A DNA stretch of 64,000 nt from Piscicola geometra (GCA_943735955.1 OX030960.1:5819535-5883534); one strand, 5' to 3'; shown: positions 34,559-48,961, counted from the first letter of the stretch. The notes: a model not told the origin generated them from the sequence alone. Numbers and translations: made by a program.

Positions 34559-34568
34559 CTTTTAAATG
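34559..34568 (-). promoter_or_regulatory. TATA-like box of the six-cysteine peptide gene
   Basis: On the minus strand CATTTAAAAG lies about 60 bp upstream of the ATG at 34501. A pyrimidine-flanked TCAG, usable as an initiator, lies about 30 bp further downstream. The spacing fits a TATA/Inr promoter, but the sequence is AT-rich and this is only suggestive. Confidence 0.3.
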
Positions 34569-34969
34569 AGTTTGTGACTTGGGAAAAATAGTAAGCTTTT
34601 AAGTTCCCATTCAATAAATCAATCTAGTTATCTAGATTTGCATTTTTGTATATTCAATCTTAACTTCATTAGTTTATCCTACATTATTCTTTTCAAGTGA
34701 GAAGTTGATTGATGCAATCGGCTTTGGAAATAAAAACTTTGAAAGAAGAATACTTCAATTTATTTATTAATAATTGTTCATTAATTTTTCTTAAATACAT
34801 CTAAATTAATTATCAATACACCCATTCTTCCGTTTTCATCAATTTCCCTCACAATAACAATAAAACCTTCAAGATTTCATCATCACAAAAAGATATTTAA
34901 ATATCTCAAAAGGGAAATTTAACCGCCACCTGTCACCCGAATAATCGATCAATCAATTTGTGGTGGTGA

Positions 34970-35988
<1,019 letters not shown>

Positions 35989-36679
35989 ATTCAATGTATC
36001 ATATTTAATGTGATAAAATATTTTAAGTAATATTTCTTTGTTGAATAAAATTAACTTTTTGGTTGTACATATCAAGAGAATGATACAATTAGATAAGGAT
36101 TGGCATATATATTGTTTTTTTATACATTTAGTATATGTATAACTATGTATATTTAATCTTCAAATAATAAAATGATTTGAATACATATGTATTTTCCTAT
36201 AACATTAATAAACATAATCGGCAAACTTAGCTTAATCCTTCATAATGATAAAATCAACGTTTTTCTTTAATAAAATTTTAATTCTTTGCTCGTACAATAC
36301 ATTTATTTATTCACTATACTACAATCTATATCACGTGAATTTCGGCTTTTAGAAATAAAGAACAAATTCGTCTGGATTTCTAGCAACTTCTTGAACAATT
36401 TCACCGTCTTGTTTGTGCACTCGAGCCTTACACGTTCTGTTCTCGCAGCGCCAAAACATTTTTCCATCACTACCGTCAGTGTTTAGTAAATAAGTACCAA
36501 TGAACAACAAGCTTCCGAGTCCCTTTCTGCGATGTAACGAATTCTAACATGATTCAAGCAATCTTTTTTCTACTTTCAATTTGTTCTTATTTAGGGGTCA
36601 TGTCGCTTAGACTTGCCGGAATCAGTTAGCTCCGCTTAAAAATAAGATACAAGAGACGTTGATTGGGTTAGGGTTAGTT
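35989..36679. other. no gene recognised
   Basis: AT-rich. 36190-36220 resembles the 2195/3110 repeat (CCTATAACATTAA). No supported exon. Confidence 0.4.
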
Positions 36680-37496
36680 ACCCATTTATACACACATATG
36701 TATAAATATAAGTATAACTATAAGTTTCATACTTCTTTTAACGATGCTCTTGATTGCCGACCACGTCACAGACTGTGGATGCTCGCCTTGGCTTGTGGTG
36801 AGTGTGGCTTTCTCTGCCGCCTCGTTACCATGAACACCAGTGTTTCCAGGATTACACTGCACTGTCAACTCGTTGGTTCGGCTGGCTCTCTGAACTGCGG
36901 ATCGTCAAATCTGGCTGGGGTCTGTCGGTTTTCGACACTTCCTTTCTTGTCGGTGAAGATTGTAGCTCTGCCTGGCTGGTACTCCACGATCCACTACGCT
37001 GCTAAGCTTGGAGTTCAGCATCATGGGCTGCACAGAGTACCCCTGCTGCTTCCAACCAGATGTTCCTACCATTCTTGTTGCCATCTACAGACCCATCAGT
37101 GTGGATGACCACTCCCCCTTCTTGCTTGCATAGCATCATTGTTTTCCGAACATCAGCCTGGAGCACCTCTTTTGCAGACTTTTTGTTGGCTCCACCTGAG
37201 AGTTCACTGCACAGCTGAAGTGAAAGTGCCTCCTTCCATGGTTTTGGTCGGATGCGAGTGAAAGGTTCCCGAATGGCATCATTGCCTGTGATCTGGGCCA
37301 ATGCACTTTTGAAATCCTCTCGCCAGCCTTTGTTTCGCTTGAAGTGGCTCGGAACATGCTAGTCTGCTGTCACACGTAATGGGTGGTATTCATCCAGCTT
37401 CATCGTCTTCTCATAGGCTCTCAGGGTCAGCATGCAACCTCTTATCCTTGCCGGCACAATGTTCGCCTCACGCTACACTGCTTCATCGGGGCATGT
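36680..37496 (-). pseudogene. I-like non-LTR retrotransposon C-terminus with RNase H
   Basis: Begins at 37496 with sequence homologous to 11270-11100 and continues into RNase H: VVIHTDGSVDGNKNG (catalytic Asp region, 37301-37002) and VQCNPGNTGVHGNEAAEKAT (about 36860). Frameshifts are present. Its 5' side is cut exactly where the (ACT)n array begins. Confidence 0.75.
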
Positions 37497-37499
37497 CTT

Positions 37500-38139
<640 letters not shown>

Positions 38140-38325
38140 TATTTTGTTTTTATGTTTTTAACCACAAAGGAACAAGGCAACAAAACTTATTAAATAAATA
38201 AAAATAAAATTAGATGAAACTTTTGTAAAACAATTGATCAATGAAACCGAATTATGAAAGGAACTTGATTTTTATTAATTTCTTATTTTTAAATTAACAC
38301 TATAGACTAAATATAAATTCTTCAT

Positions 38326-40068
38326 TCAAATTGACACACACTGGTAAGCAGCGCAGACTTTCATTTTTTCACATTCAGTTCCATCAAGCGCCTTGCTGCC
38401 TAAGTTGTGCTTGCATTCACCCTTCTTCATGCAGCCCAGAGATTCGCAGATGCTTGTCTTGTCCGGTAACTGTTTTTCAATAAGAGCTAGACATTAGTGA
38501 AATTTTCAATGTATTTATTTTACAAGTTTTTAAAAAATAATTATGTATTTAATGTGACTGGATGAAACTTTATGTTCTTTTCACACACCTCACACTGGGT
38601 GGAGCCTGGTCCATAGAGGAGACTGCACTGTTGGTCTGCAGTGAGAAGGGGCGGTGTGGAGCACGGTAGCGTATCCAGCTTGTTTTTCATTGGACTTGGG
38701 CGAATGTATTCGTGAAAGACAGTAATTTTGCTGTTTAACTGGCTAAAAGAAAATTTGTTAAATAAGAATGATTTCAGCTTTTAATGATAATTATTTTAGT
38801 TAAAATTATTTAAAAAACTAATCGAAAATCGGAAACACGATAAGTCATCATTCGACATTATGATTTTTTAAAGATACGGAAAACTTTACATTTGGGAAAA
38901 CATCATTGTTTTGAAACAATCGCTCAATCTTCCATATTCCTTTAAAAATTTGTTCCCACAGGCATTTCTTTTACTACGGAACCTATGGTAAGTCAAGTCG
39001 TTTCAAATTAATTCTGAAATTAAGACCAATTTATTTCCTACTTCAAACTCACGATTTGACTATTTCTAAAAATGCCGAATTCACAGTGTTATACAAGCCG
39101 TCCTCGACGATCACTGAAACAGTCGTTGCAGAGGTCTGAAAATACTCTAGCCCAAAGCTTTGTATTGACAAACCAAGAAGAGAATCACTGGAAATAAATA
39201 AAGGTGACGATAATTTTCTTCAAGTAAGTTTTCTAAACTCTATTTCCAAACTGACCTCGTGAACCAGAGGGCAATGTCAAACTTATTCAGTCCAGTTATA
39301 TCTGTGTTGAGATAGTCTCGAAAACTGTTTAATGCCTTAGTAAAAAATAAATTGTTTTCTGTTCGGAACTCAGATAAGAATTTCAACTCACTGCCCATCT
39401 ATAAATTCAGTAGATAGCTTTGATTAATTTAGAAAAAAGAAATTGTAACAAAAATTCTATTACCTTGTCGATTAAGCTGTCCGAATATTCTAGATCCAGT
39501 TTAATCTTTGAATTAGATTCCATTTGGAACTGAATTCTGGTCTTCAAAAGTTTTTAATGTTTTAATTTTTTTAATATTTTCCACAAATAACTATTTTTTT
39601 GAAGATCCATCAAACATATTATCTTTTCAAACTAGATTTGTCTAAGTAACATAACTGATTTTAAAGTTTTTATTTTTTAAGAACTATATTATTTAAATGG
39701 GCGTAATAATAATAAAAACTTTTAATAAATTTTTCACCTTTGAGAAGACATTAGAGTAGAAGTAGTTGATGGCTTGGTCTGCTTCAGTGGCGTTGTCTCT
39801 GAAGGAAGTCATCCATCTGAAAGGGCGTGAAAGTTGAATGCAGTGTGGAATGGCAGTTGATTGAGTGGTTGTGAAATCATTTTACTTAGCACCTATCGTA
39901 GAGAGGCTTGTCGATCACGAAGAGAACTCGGGGAGTCACTTCAATCACTATAAAGTGAAAATTGCTTTAATAAGTCATTTTAAATTTCATTTAACAGCTA
40001 TTCATACCTTCAGCAGCCTCAAAAACTGACAGCCCGGTCAAGAACAGAATTAGTGCAAAAAAATACAT
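38326..40068 (-). CDS. secreted M12B (reprolysin/ADAMTS-like) metalloprotease homologue without zinc ligands
   Basis: Nine exons: 40068-40008, 39947-39893, 39816-39738, 39541-39464, 39398-39256, 39187-39053, 38982-38890, 38742-38589, 38469-38326. All introns are GT-AG and phases agree, giving 313 residues. The N-terminus MYFFALILFLTGLSVFEAAE is a signal peptide. Residues about 20-184 resemble the M12B catalytic fold, with the strand FDIALWFTR and the segment VEDGLYNTVNSA that normally precedes HExxHxxGxxHD. Here the next residues (178-183) are FLEIVK: the Glu remains but both histidines are absent, and no downstream HD follows. Residues about 267-313 are a cysteine-rich C-terminal module of the ADAMTS-cysteine-rich type (CESLGC, KGEC, VCAAYQC). 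The product is likely a secreted catalytically inactive paralogue, perhaps a decoy, inhibitor or binding protein. Chain closure is strong evidence for the model; function is inference. Confidence 0.75.
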
Positions 40069-40689
40069 CTTTATCGCTTTCGATAGAAATGTTGTCATAT
40101 TTAATCAAAAAAGTTGTTTGCTTTGATTGTTTGTATTGCAGTTTGAGTGAGTTAATAGAAAGACAGTAGTTTTATTGTATCGGGAAATTCAATTAATCAA
40201 TTAAGCTGTTTTTTATAAAACATAATGGATTACCTCTATTTTCCCACACTTCTTTTTAGTCAACATACAATTATTCATTTATCACGCGATCATTTTGATT
40301 CAGCTAAAAGATAACCAATCAAATTTTGCATATTTTTTTATTTTTATGACTTTAACGTTATGTTCCCAAAATGGAAAGTTGATCATACTCATAAGGAAGT
40401 AAAAACAAATGGAACAAAACCCAAAAAAATAAGTCCTGTATCGACGAGATTTGTTGTCGATATGACATTTTGGTCTGCTGAGACATTTTCGTGCTTTCAT
40501 CACAGATTTGTACAACGATTAACGTTTTGTAGGCGGAGACAATGGCCATTGTAAAGAGCATGGATAAACAAGCTCAGGGATAACGATAGATTACGAGTGA
40601 TGAATTTTGTAGAACAGAATCCGAGTAATATGCTTATAGCCTTTTAATATCTTATTCAAAGAAGCGAATTTTGAATTGAAATTAATAGC

Positions 40690-41225
40690 GGATTTATTTT
40701 TCGAGATTAACTCATATGGATAAAAATAAATGCAAACTATTTTTTTTACAATTTTATTCCAGTAAAATCAACTATCTCCACATAATGGTGAAATTAAGAG
40801 TACATTCTTGTGTAGGTAGTATAGAAAGTTCAAGACGTTGTGCAACAATGCATGCCATAAAAAGAAATCAACTCACTGATTCCTACAGTCACATCACATA
40901 CAAAGATATTAATTTGAAAAAACGACTACTTTATACAATAGAATTTGTTAAGACTAAACTAATATTTTCTGATTACATAAATATAATTTAATATGTTATT
41001 TAAATAAGCTGATACGTACGAAACACTTGATTAATAACGTGAGTTGGAATATAATGCACTGTTTAAAATTTAAACTTTAAATGAGTGGCGAAAAGATCAT
41101 AAGTTGGCGAAAGTTACTGCTTCCAAGAAAGTGGATAAATTACATGAGATTGTACATTAAACATGAACTAAATACATTAACATTATAAATTCTTCGCAAG
41201 GTGGAGGGAATGTAAAAGATGAGAA
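40690..41225 (-). repeat. dispersed repeat, copy 3 (inverted)
   Basis: Reverse complement of segment C of the other two copies, for example TGTGCAACAATGCATGCCAT at about 40840 against ATGGCATGCATTGTTGCACA at about 625. No gene. Lies downstream of GRB2. Confidence 0.6.
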
Positions 41226-41552
41226 CGAATGTATATAAAAAATTATTTAAATATTGTGAGACTATATTAATCATTTTTCAAAAATAAACACTTAGGTTTT
41301 ATTGACTTTACTTAAGTTTTTTAATAATGAATATCCTTCTTTCAGGAGACAAATAGAAGACAAAAAATTAAGTTAAATCTCAAAGAAGGTGAAGAAAAAT
41401 ATAAGTTATATGAACAGCTTAGGCAGCAATCACGCTAACAAACTCCAGACAGTAATAAAAGAACATTTAAACATAAAAACCTCAAAAGCCCAAACAATTA
41501 AACAAGCTTCCACAAACTCAAATTCTTCTTAAACCCCTAATAGTCCTATCTC

Positions 41553-43185
41553 TTAGACATAGTTAGCTGGAAACAAGCCACTGACCAAAACGCCGTTCCT
41601 TCTCACCGACCCCTTCATCCAATCATTGTCAATCTTTTCGATCACAGTGATCACATCACCCTCGTATATCGTCAACTCCTCGCTATTGCGCGCTTCGAAG
41701 TCGAACTTGGCGGTGACAGTATTTTGCGAGACTGCACCAACACCGACGCGACCACCATCAACGGCAACACTGCCACTAGCCTCCCTCAAGATTGCGTTGC
41801 CGGTTTTGCTGACCGAGTTGCTCTTGTAGTAGGTGATGAGTTTGTTGATGCTGCCGAAGTGTGGCGCGTCGTTCCAGATGAAGTACTTGCTCTGTTGGTC
41901 GCGCAGGATCTTGAAGTGCTGCACGTCGCTGATTCTGAATGAATGAAGAACAACATTTAATAAATAATAATAACAGCTAACATATTGGGATGTATTCCAA
42001 AAGCCGAACTAATTATGCCGATGAGTTCTTCCTAAAAGTGATCGAAATTCAAAGGCTCTAAACGGATTATCTATAGTTGAGACTGATCCAGATGTCACTT
42101 TATAAACTGGCCATTGAATATTTACCGAAGAGTCTGGGTATCCATAATGTTAGAACTAAGAATGGGCATTTGATTTTTCCGCCAGTTTCCGTAAAAAATG
42201 GAATGAAATTAACGAAATTTTACGGATACAATTTTAACGACATGAAAATTTTACCATTAATTTCCGTTAATTTGATAAAAAAATATAACATATTTTAAAT
42301 AAATGTCTTTAGACTTTGAGACCCTTTATCTGCTTTATACCAATACTTATTTTTCCCTATAAATTAATATGAAATATAATTCAACTAAAATGGATATGGA
42401 TGCTATTGCTAGTGAATTTAAAATCAGTTGATAATAAGATATGAAGCAAATAAAAGCGTCTTAATGTCAAAAATGATTATTCTAACATAATTGAAGACAG
42501 CTGAAAGAAAATCTGCCACTAAAACTTGGAGAATATTATATTTCCATGCATTGCCTAATTCTACACATTGTATTAAATAGATATGAAGTATAAAAAATGC
42601 TCCAGACTTGACGGAGAGGGACATCTCTCCAGGAGTGGCTTCAGAGGGTCTTACGAGGAAGTTTGTGTCACGAGGACCTCTGGAAGATAGCTTAGCCACT
42701 GCCTTTTCCTTTGAGATGACATCGTACCAGCTGAGAATGCAAAAGATTTATATTATAAAAAAGTAAAGAGAGTTTTATTTGAATTATATAAAAACTTTTT
42801 TCTTATTAGTTTTTAATGTAAAAAGTAAACTGCAAAGAAACATACTGAAAGTATATGCAATATAAAACAGAGTTTGATAACTTTTAAAACATTGAATTTG
42901 AATTAACCTCGGATATTCGAAAGAGATATGGTTGCCAGGCACGACTCCAAACTTACCTCTCAACTCTGCATCATACCAATCACTGTTCACCTCCTTCAAG
43001 ATCTTAATTTCCAAATTTAAATATTAATTTATCTAAAAAATTACATTTTAATTTTTAATTGGACAAAGCTTCCATATTTGAATATAGGATATTTTCAACA
43101 CACCAACCTTGATAACATCTCCTTCTTTAAACGATAATTGGTCAGATTCAAAAGCATCGTAGTCGTATGAAGCAATAGCCTCCAT
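41553..43185 (-). CDS. GRB2: GRB2/drk adaptor protein (SH3-SH2-SH3)
   Basis: Four exons: 43185-43108, 43002-42908, 42730-42608, 41934-41553. They form one frame of 225 residues (human GRB2 has 217). The family couples receptor tyrosine kinases to SOS and Ras: SH2 binds pYxN, the SH3 domains bind proline-rich partners. It acts in the cytosol at the membrane. The start MEAIASYDYDA matches the GRB2 opening MEAIAKYDF, and 'GDVIK' with 'SDWYDAEL' forms the N-terminal SH3. The SH2 has the pTyr-binding Arg in FLVRPSE and keeps the Trp (KYFIW) that gives the family its Asn(+2) preference. The C-terminal SH3 ends in FPANYV. Differences: the N-SH3 reads GNHI where a Tyr is usual, the SH2 is about one residue short at the exon 3/4 junction, and the SH2-SH3 linker is longer and Gly/Val-rich. 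The exon 3 donor (AA|GTCTGG) is weak and was chosen by phase. Confidence 0.9.
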
Positions 43186-43899
43186 GAGTTTTGATGTCAA
43201 CGCGCAATTTTTTTTTGTATATATGAAATTATTAATTGAAACAAATATTTTAAAGCAGGTTTCTACTATAAAGTTTATAGGTTATAGAACAAAAATCTCA
43301 ATTTCCAGAAATACCTGTTAATAGTGCCCCAATAATGTAAAAATATGAAAAATAATTTATTAGATATACTGTTTTAAAATATACTTTGATGATAAATAAC
43401 TTCCTATCCTAGCATAGACTAATAAGGGAGTGGCTTACATACAAAGAGCTGGAATTTTAGAAGTTTATTCTTTTTAAGAATAAAAAATTAATTTCAAACA
43501 TTAATGCAAACTAAATAAAGTCAAATTAATTTACATTTTTTGAAAAATTAGTTGTACTGATCAGTTGCACATACAACTAGGATAAAAAACTAACTGGTAG
43601 ATCTACAAACCATTGTAGCATCTTCATTGCTGCTTTCTGACTCCATGGAAACTCATGGAAGAGAACCTGAAGATGAATAGGATAAGGTTGGATGCCTATA
43701 TATTGAAACAATTTTTTTCTTCATATAAAAAAAATAAAACATATTATTCATTGTTCTTAAAAAAGATTTCATTAATACTTAATTTTTCTGTAAACGTTTT
43801 CGATCGTTTTACTTGAGCAATAATTATATCAAACAGTTCTTGAATCTGAAGGCTAAATAGTAAATACTGTAAGTTAATACTACATTCAACTACCACCAG
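43186..43899. other. GRB2-CNG divergent intergenic region
   Basis: Separates the GRB2 start from the first CNG exon seen. It must contain promoter elements and possibly 5' exons. A minus-strand TTCAG followed by a short ATG frame near 43660 could be a GRB2 leader exon, but support is weak. Confidence 0.4.
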
Positions 43900-46132
43900 G
43901 AAGAGATTAAAAGAGCATGTAGTCGACCCAAACAAACGCTTTCTGTTCTACTGGCTATGCACCATCAGCAATGCAGTTCTATACAATGTCGTCTTCATTC
44001 TTCTCAGAAGTGTCTTCTCGAACCTTCAAACAGGTCAGTTGATAATCTCACTTTTTATTAACTAGATTTCTAATATGCTTAATGAATTATTCGATTCATA
44101 GCACTTGTACTGTATATTTCTCACCATTTCAAATCATTGTTATTTCAAATGTCCGAAAATATAATTTTTGTAAACAACTAATTCAAAAATATTGAAGTTT
44201 TTGGACAATTAATAGTGTCCGAACATTATAAATGACCGAATAATTGGATGTTCACCGATACTTTTTGATCAGATTACTTTTTTGTGTGGTTCATCTTCGA
44301 TTGTACGGCTGACATTATTTACATCGTCGACAGTTTTATTCAATTGAGAACTGGTTTGTCTTAACTCATGATTTATATATTGATATTTATATTAACAAAT
44401 AGAAATCCTAATGATTTATTTATTTTTCTATTGACAAATGATTTTTGAATGTATAAAAATCATGTTTCTCAAAATATCGAATCTCAAAATATTCCGCAGC
44501 TTTCTACAGCCAAGGAATTCTGATCACTGATGTGCTGACACTGAAACAAACGTACATACGAACGAGCGACTGCTGGCTGGGACTACTCAGCATCCTGCCC
44601 ACCGACATTTTCTACCTGACGGGCAGAAAAAACTGCTTCATCAGAATTAACAGGCTAGTTTTTTTTAACTAAAAAACTAATAGGAAAATTAACTTTAAAT
44701 AACTTTTTTAATTTTAACTTTAAAAAAATTAATATTAGTAATAAAAATGAGTAAAGCTTTATGGGTTTTCTGGAAAGCGTAAATATATTTAACGAAAAAT
44801 TCAAAGATTTCTAAGGGTGTACCGCTTGTTCGAGGCGTGGGACAAGATTGAGTCAGAAACTTCCCGTCCAAACGTCTTCCGCATCTTCACACTCGTGTGC
44901 AAGATCCTCATCACTCTGCACTGCAGCACCTGCTTCTACTACCAGTTCTCCAAATGGAGTGGCATTGGATCGACCGGTTTCGTTTTCACCAAAGACCCCT
45001 ACGACAACTCGACACTCTACGACTACACCTACTGCTACTACTGGTCCACCATGATGCTCTTGTCGCTCGCTGAAATGCCCAAGCCAACGCATGACTACGA
45101 GTACTTCTACGCAAGTTTTGTGCTCATTGTCGGCTTCTTCTTTGTTGCCTACATCGTCGGTGACATCGGCAACACTGTCTCGAACCTCGGTGCCCAGAGA
45201 AGTCAGTTCTCGTCGAGACTTGACGCCGTGAAGAGGTATTTAGTGCACAGAAAGATCGACAAGGCGTTGGAGATCCAAGTGATGAAGTGGTTCGACTACT
45301 TGAAGAGTCAGGGAGACAGCAGCTTTGCCTCGAACGACGACAAAATCCTGGAACTTCTGCCACCCAGTCTGCAGATCGAGATAAACTCGAGCGTGCACGC
45401 TGCCACTCTGGACCGTGTGGACCTGTTCAAGAACTGCGACAAAGGATTCTTGAACCAGCTGGTGCTGAAACTGAGACCCATCGTATATGGACCTGGAGAC
45501 TACGTATGCAGGAAGGGAGACATAGGCAAGGACATGTACATCTTGAAGAAGGGCAGACTAGCGGTCGTGGGCGAAGATGGTCGCAAGATCATCGTTCGTC
45601 TCTCGGAAGGAGCCGTCTTTGGCGAGATCAGCCTTCTGAACATTGTTGGTTAGTTTGCCTGAATGATTCAATACTTGATTACTTTTTTCAGTTCTAAAGA
45701 TCAAACCAACATTTAATTTCAGAATATTTGTCAAGTAAATATCGTATATTGCAACTCAATTCAAACAAACACCCATCTCCAGGAAACAAGAGCGGTAACC
45801 GACGAACAGCTAGCATTCGCAGTGTCGGCTACTCAGAACTCTTTCGTCTCTCTAAGGAGGACCTCTGGGAGGCGCTGAAGGAGTATCCGGAAACGAGTCG
45901 ATCTCTGCTGGAGAAGAAGAAAGAGATGCTACGGAAGGACAACATGCTGGATGAGACGGCAGGCCTGCACGACGGCGTCGACAGCAAGGAGCGGGTGCTG
46001 CTGGTGCAGGGCAAGGTGCAGCAGCTGAACGAAAATGTCGCACGTCTTTTGGCGCAAATACTTTCGAGCAAGGTGAAGTTGAAGAAGAGGGTTGAGATTC
46101 TCCGACGCAATGTGGCTCGCCTGCGTGAATGA
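43900..46132 (+). CDS. CNGA: cyclic nucleotide-gated cation channel, CNGA-type subunit (5' exons not found)
   Basis: Exons 43900-44033, 44273-44353, 44500-44653, 44807-45648 and 45783-46132 encode about 519 residues from just before S1 to the stop. The family forms tetrameric plasma-membrane cation channels opened by cGMP or cAMP in sensory and other cells. Visible in order: pre-S1 'VVDPNKRFLFYW', S1-S3, S4 with Arg spacing (RINRFLRVYRLF), S5, pore (YWSTMMLLSLAEMPKP), S6 (VGDIGNTVSNL), C-linker, cNMP-binding domain with FGEISLLN and NRRTA, and a C-terminal coiled coil (VQGKVQQLNENVARLL) as in A subunits. The filter keeps the key Glu but reads LSLAE where A subunits have TTIGE. The intron after 44653 appears to be GC-AG; the acceptor at 44807 restores exact S4 alignment. 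N-terminal exons upstream of 43900 were not identified. Confidence 0.9.
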
Positions 46133-47220
46133 GGCGACTTTTTCTTAGTAGAGTTTCTTCAACAAAGCAACATTGAAAACGGCCACATTGACATCAATGT
46201 CATCGAACAAAGACTCGGACAAGTCACAGAATGGATAAAACTCGTTACAATAGTTTTAGAGGTGCGAAGGATCATCTGTGAGTGGTGGAAGGCTTGTTTG
46301 GAAAGTGGTAGAATCGTTAAAGTTGATGATAGATTTTTAATACTCGAATTAATAAATTAAAATTATTTTTCTTGAAAAGTTCATTAAATATTATTTTAAA
46401 ATTTATAATTGAATGAAGACAACAAGCAAAACGGCCATAAAAAGTAATTGATTGATGATTAGCAGGTAAACTAGAGACAGTTCGCACAGCGATAATGCTT
46501 CGGAGACAGGTGAAGGATTGATTGAATGTATGTGGAAAATATAACTTATTTAAACAATTTAAATCGAGAGCGCAAGACTTAAAATGTTTAAAAGTGAACC
46601 TCCAAACGCAAACACTCCATGACACGACCTTCAATCAATGAAAATACTTTCGAGTCGAATCATCAGAAAAGACAGCATTCGGGATACTTTTGCATGCATT
46701 GCAACATTCAGGGAATACTTATAAGTGAAAAAAGCACAGGATTATTACACGCGCAGGGTGTACAACTTATAGTATATGTTAAACAGTAAAAGTAGAGTGC
46801 GACCGTTGAAGCGTACTGAGGGAGGAAGGTAGGTGCTGTTAAAACGCGACGGGTATGTATTAGTAGTGAGGAATGGTGACGACGTATTGAATGAGTCGAT
46901 GCCTGATTACGTGGTGATTGGTAAGTGATGGATTCGGATTCAATTAAAATTACATTAATTGCATCTGAATCTGTTCTCACGATGTAGCAGTGAAAAGACC
47001 GAAGCAAACATGATGTTCACGAAATAAAAGCGGGTCAAAAGAGCAAAAGTGGATGGGTTCATGGACGACGATGAAACAGGCCTGGTGGTGGTCAGTCCTC
47101 TGTTGAGACAGCATCTCGAAGACTTGGTTAACTCAACTCTGTTGATCACTTGATCGAAAGAAGTTCATGAAAAAGTTGATTATGTGCGCTAGATTAAAGA
47201 ACTCTTATCAAGTTGTAAAG
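46133..47220. other. CNG 3' flank, no gene recognised
   Basis: Probably includes the 3' UTR of the CNG gene. Short ORFs here lack domain or splice support. A (GAT)n run follows at 47221-47262. Confidence 0.5.
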
Positions 47221-47374
47221 ATGATGATGATGATGATGATGCTGATGATGATGATAATGATTATGATTTAGATGATGGTAGAAGATGGCTACAGCGCATG
47301 CATAAGTCTTCAAGACGTCTTTAACAAATGCGTTTTAAAATTCGACGTTGCGGTGAGATAAATTTTGTCGATCG

Positions 47375-48440
47375 AAATGAAAATGAAAAAGATAATAAAA
47401 ATGATAATGAAAATAAAAAAGATAATAAAAATGAAAAAGAAAATGAAAATGAAAATGAAAATGATAATGAAAATGATAATGAAAATGATAATGAAAATGA
47501 TAATGAAAATGATAATGAAAATGATAATGAAAATGATAATGAAAATGAAAATGATAATGAAAATGATAATGAAAATGATAATGAAAATGATAATGAAAAT
47601 GATAATGAAAATGATAATGAAAATGATAATGAAAATGATAATGAAAATGATAATGAAAATGATAATGAAAATGATAATGAAAATGATAATGAAAACGATA
47701 ATGAAAATGATAATGAAAATGATAATGAAAATGATAATGAAAATGATAATGAAAATGATAATGAAAATGATAATGAAAATGATAATGAAAATGATAATGA
47801 AAATGATAATGATAATGAAAATGATAATGAAAATGATAATGAAAATGATAATGAAAATGATAATGAAAATGATAATGAAAATGATAATGAAAATGATAAT
47901 GAAAATGATAATGAAAATGATAATGAAAATGATAATGAAAATGATAATGAAAATGATAATGAAAATGATAATGAAAATGATAATGAAAATGATAATGAAA
48001 ATGATAATGAAAATGATAATGAAAATGATAATGAAAATGATAATGAAAATGATAATGAAAATGATAATGAAAATGATAATGAAAATGATAATGAAAATGA
48101 TAATGAAAATGATAATGAAAATGATAATGAAAATGATAATGAAAATGATAATGAAAATGATAATGAAAATGATAATGAAAATGATAATGAAAATGATAAT
48201 GAAAATGATAATGAAAATGATAATGAAAATGATAATGAAAATGATAATGAAAATGATAATGAAAATGATAATGAAAATGATAATGAAAATGATAATGAAA
48301 ATGATAATGAAAATGATAATGATAATGATAATGAAAATGAAAAAGATAATGAAAATCATAATGAAAACGATAATGAAAATGGAAAAGATAATGAAAATGA
48401 TAATGAAAATGGAAAAGATAATGAAAATGATAATGATGAA
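47375..48440 (+). repeat. 12-bp minisatellite (GATAATGAAAAT)n of about 1.06 kb
   Basis: More than 80 units, nearly perfect in the middle (47540-48310) and degenerate at both ends. Because 12 is divisible by 3 and the unit has no stop in several frames, long ORFs span it on both strands. The flanking frame adds a short non-repetitive start (MRFKIRRCGEINFVDR) and end. I treat it as non-coding. Confidence 0.95.
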
Positions 48441-48518
48441 GAAACGTTGAAGAGCAAGAGCACCATGACGGACAGATTGCAATTGAAGTGGTTTCGAAGG
48501 CAGAGCTGAATAAAACAA

Positions 48519-48961
48519 TAATTTTATAAATATTTAATTTAAAATCAAAATAGCTATAAAAAAATAAAAATCAGAATAGCACTATCCAGCACGATTTGTA
48601 TTCAAAGTGAGAATAAAATAGAATATAAGTAAAATAAAAACGAAGGTTAATAGGTAAAGATTCCCTCGTATGTTTGATGAACAAAAGATTAAAAACGTGA
48701 CAAACTTTTCGATAAATGTTTAAAAAAGATATGAAAATGATATTGAAAAGGAAGTATTGGACAATAAACTTGAAATCTTCAAACAATTTATGGCGCCAAA
48801 AATGAAGAAAAAACACGAAAATTGATTTAAACGACGACCAAACTACGAAATACCATTTCTTAAGAAAAACACATTCTCAAATAACCCTAAACTGAGTTTA
48901 AACAAACAAACAAACAAACAACAAGCTATAAATAAATAATAATAATAAGAAAATGAGTCAT
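48519..48961. other. PINCH 3' flank, no gene recognised
   Basis: AT-rich sequence downstream of the PINCH stop, likely containing its 3' UTR and polyadenylation signals. Nothing else seen. Confidence 0.4.

Noticed and set aside
44853..45697. Alternative-frame ORFs over the CNG exons
   Set aside because: Shadows of the channel frame, which has clear family similarity.
47310..48518. Poly-Ile/Phe ORF on the minus strand and (NDNE)n / (MKMI)n ORFs on the plus strand
   Set aside because: Caused by the 12-bp repeat whose length is a multiple of three; no evidence of coding.
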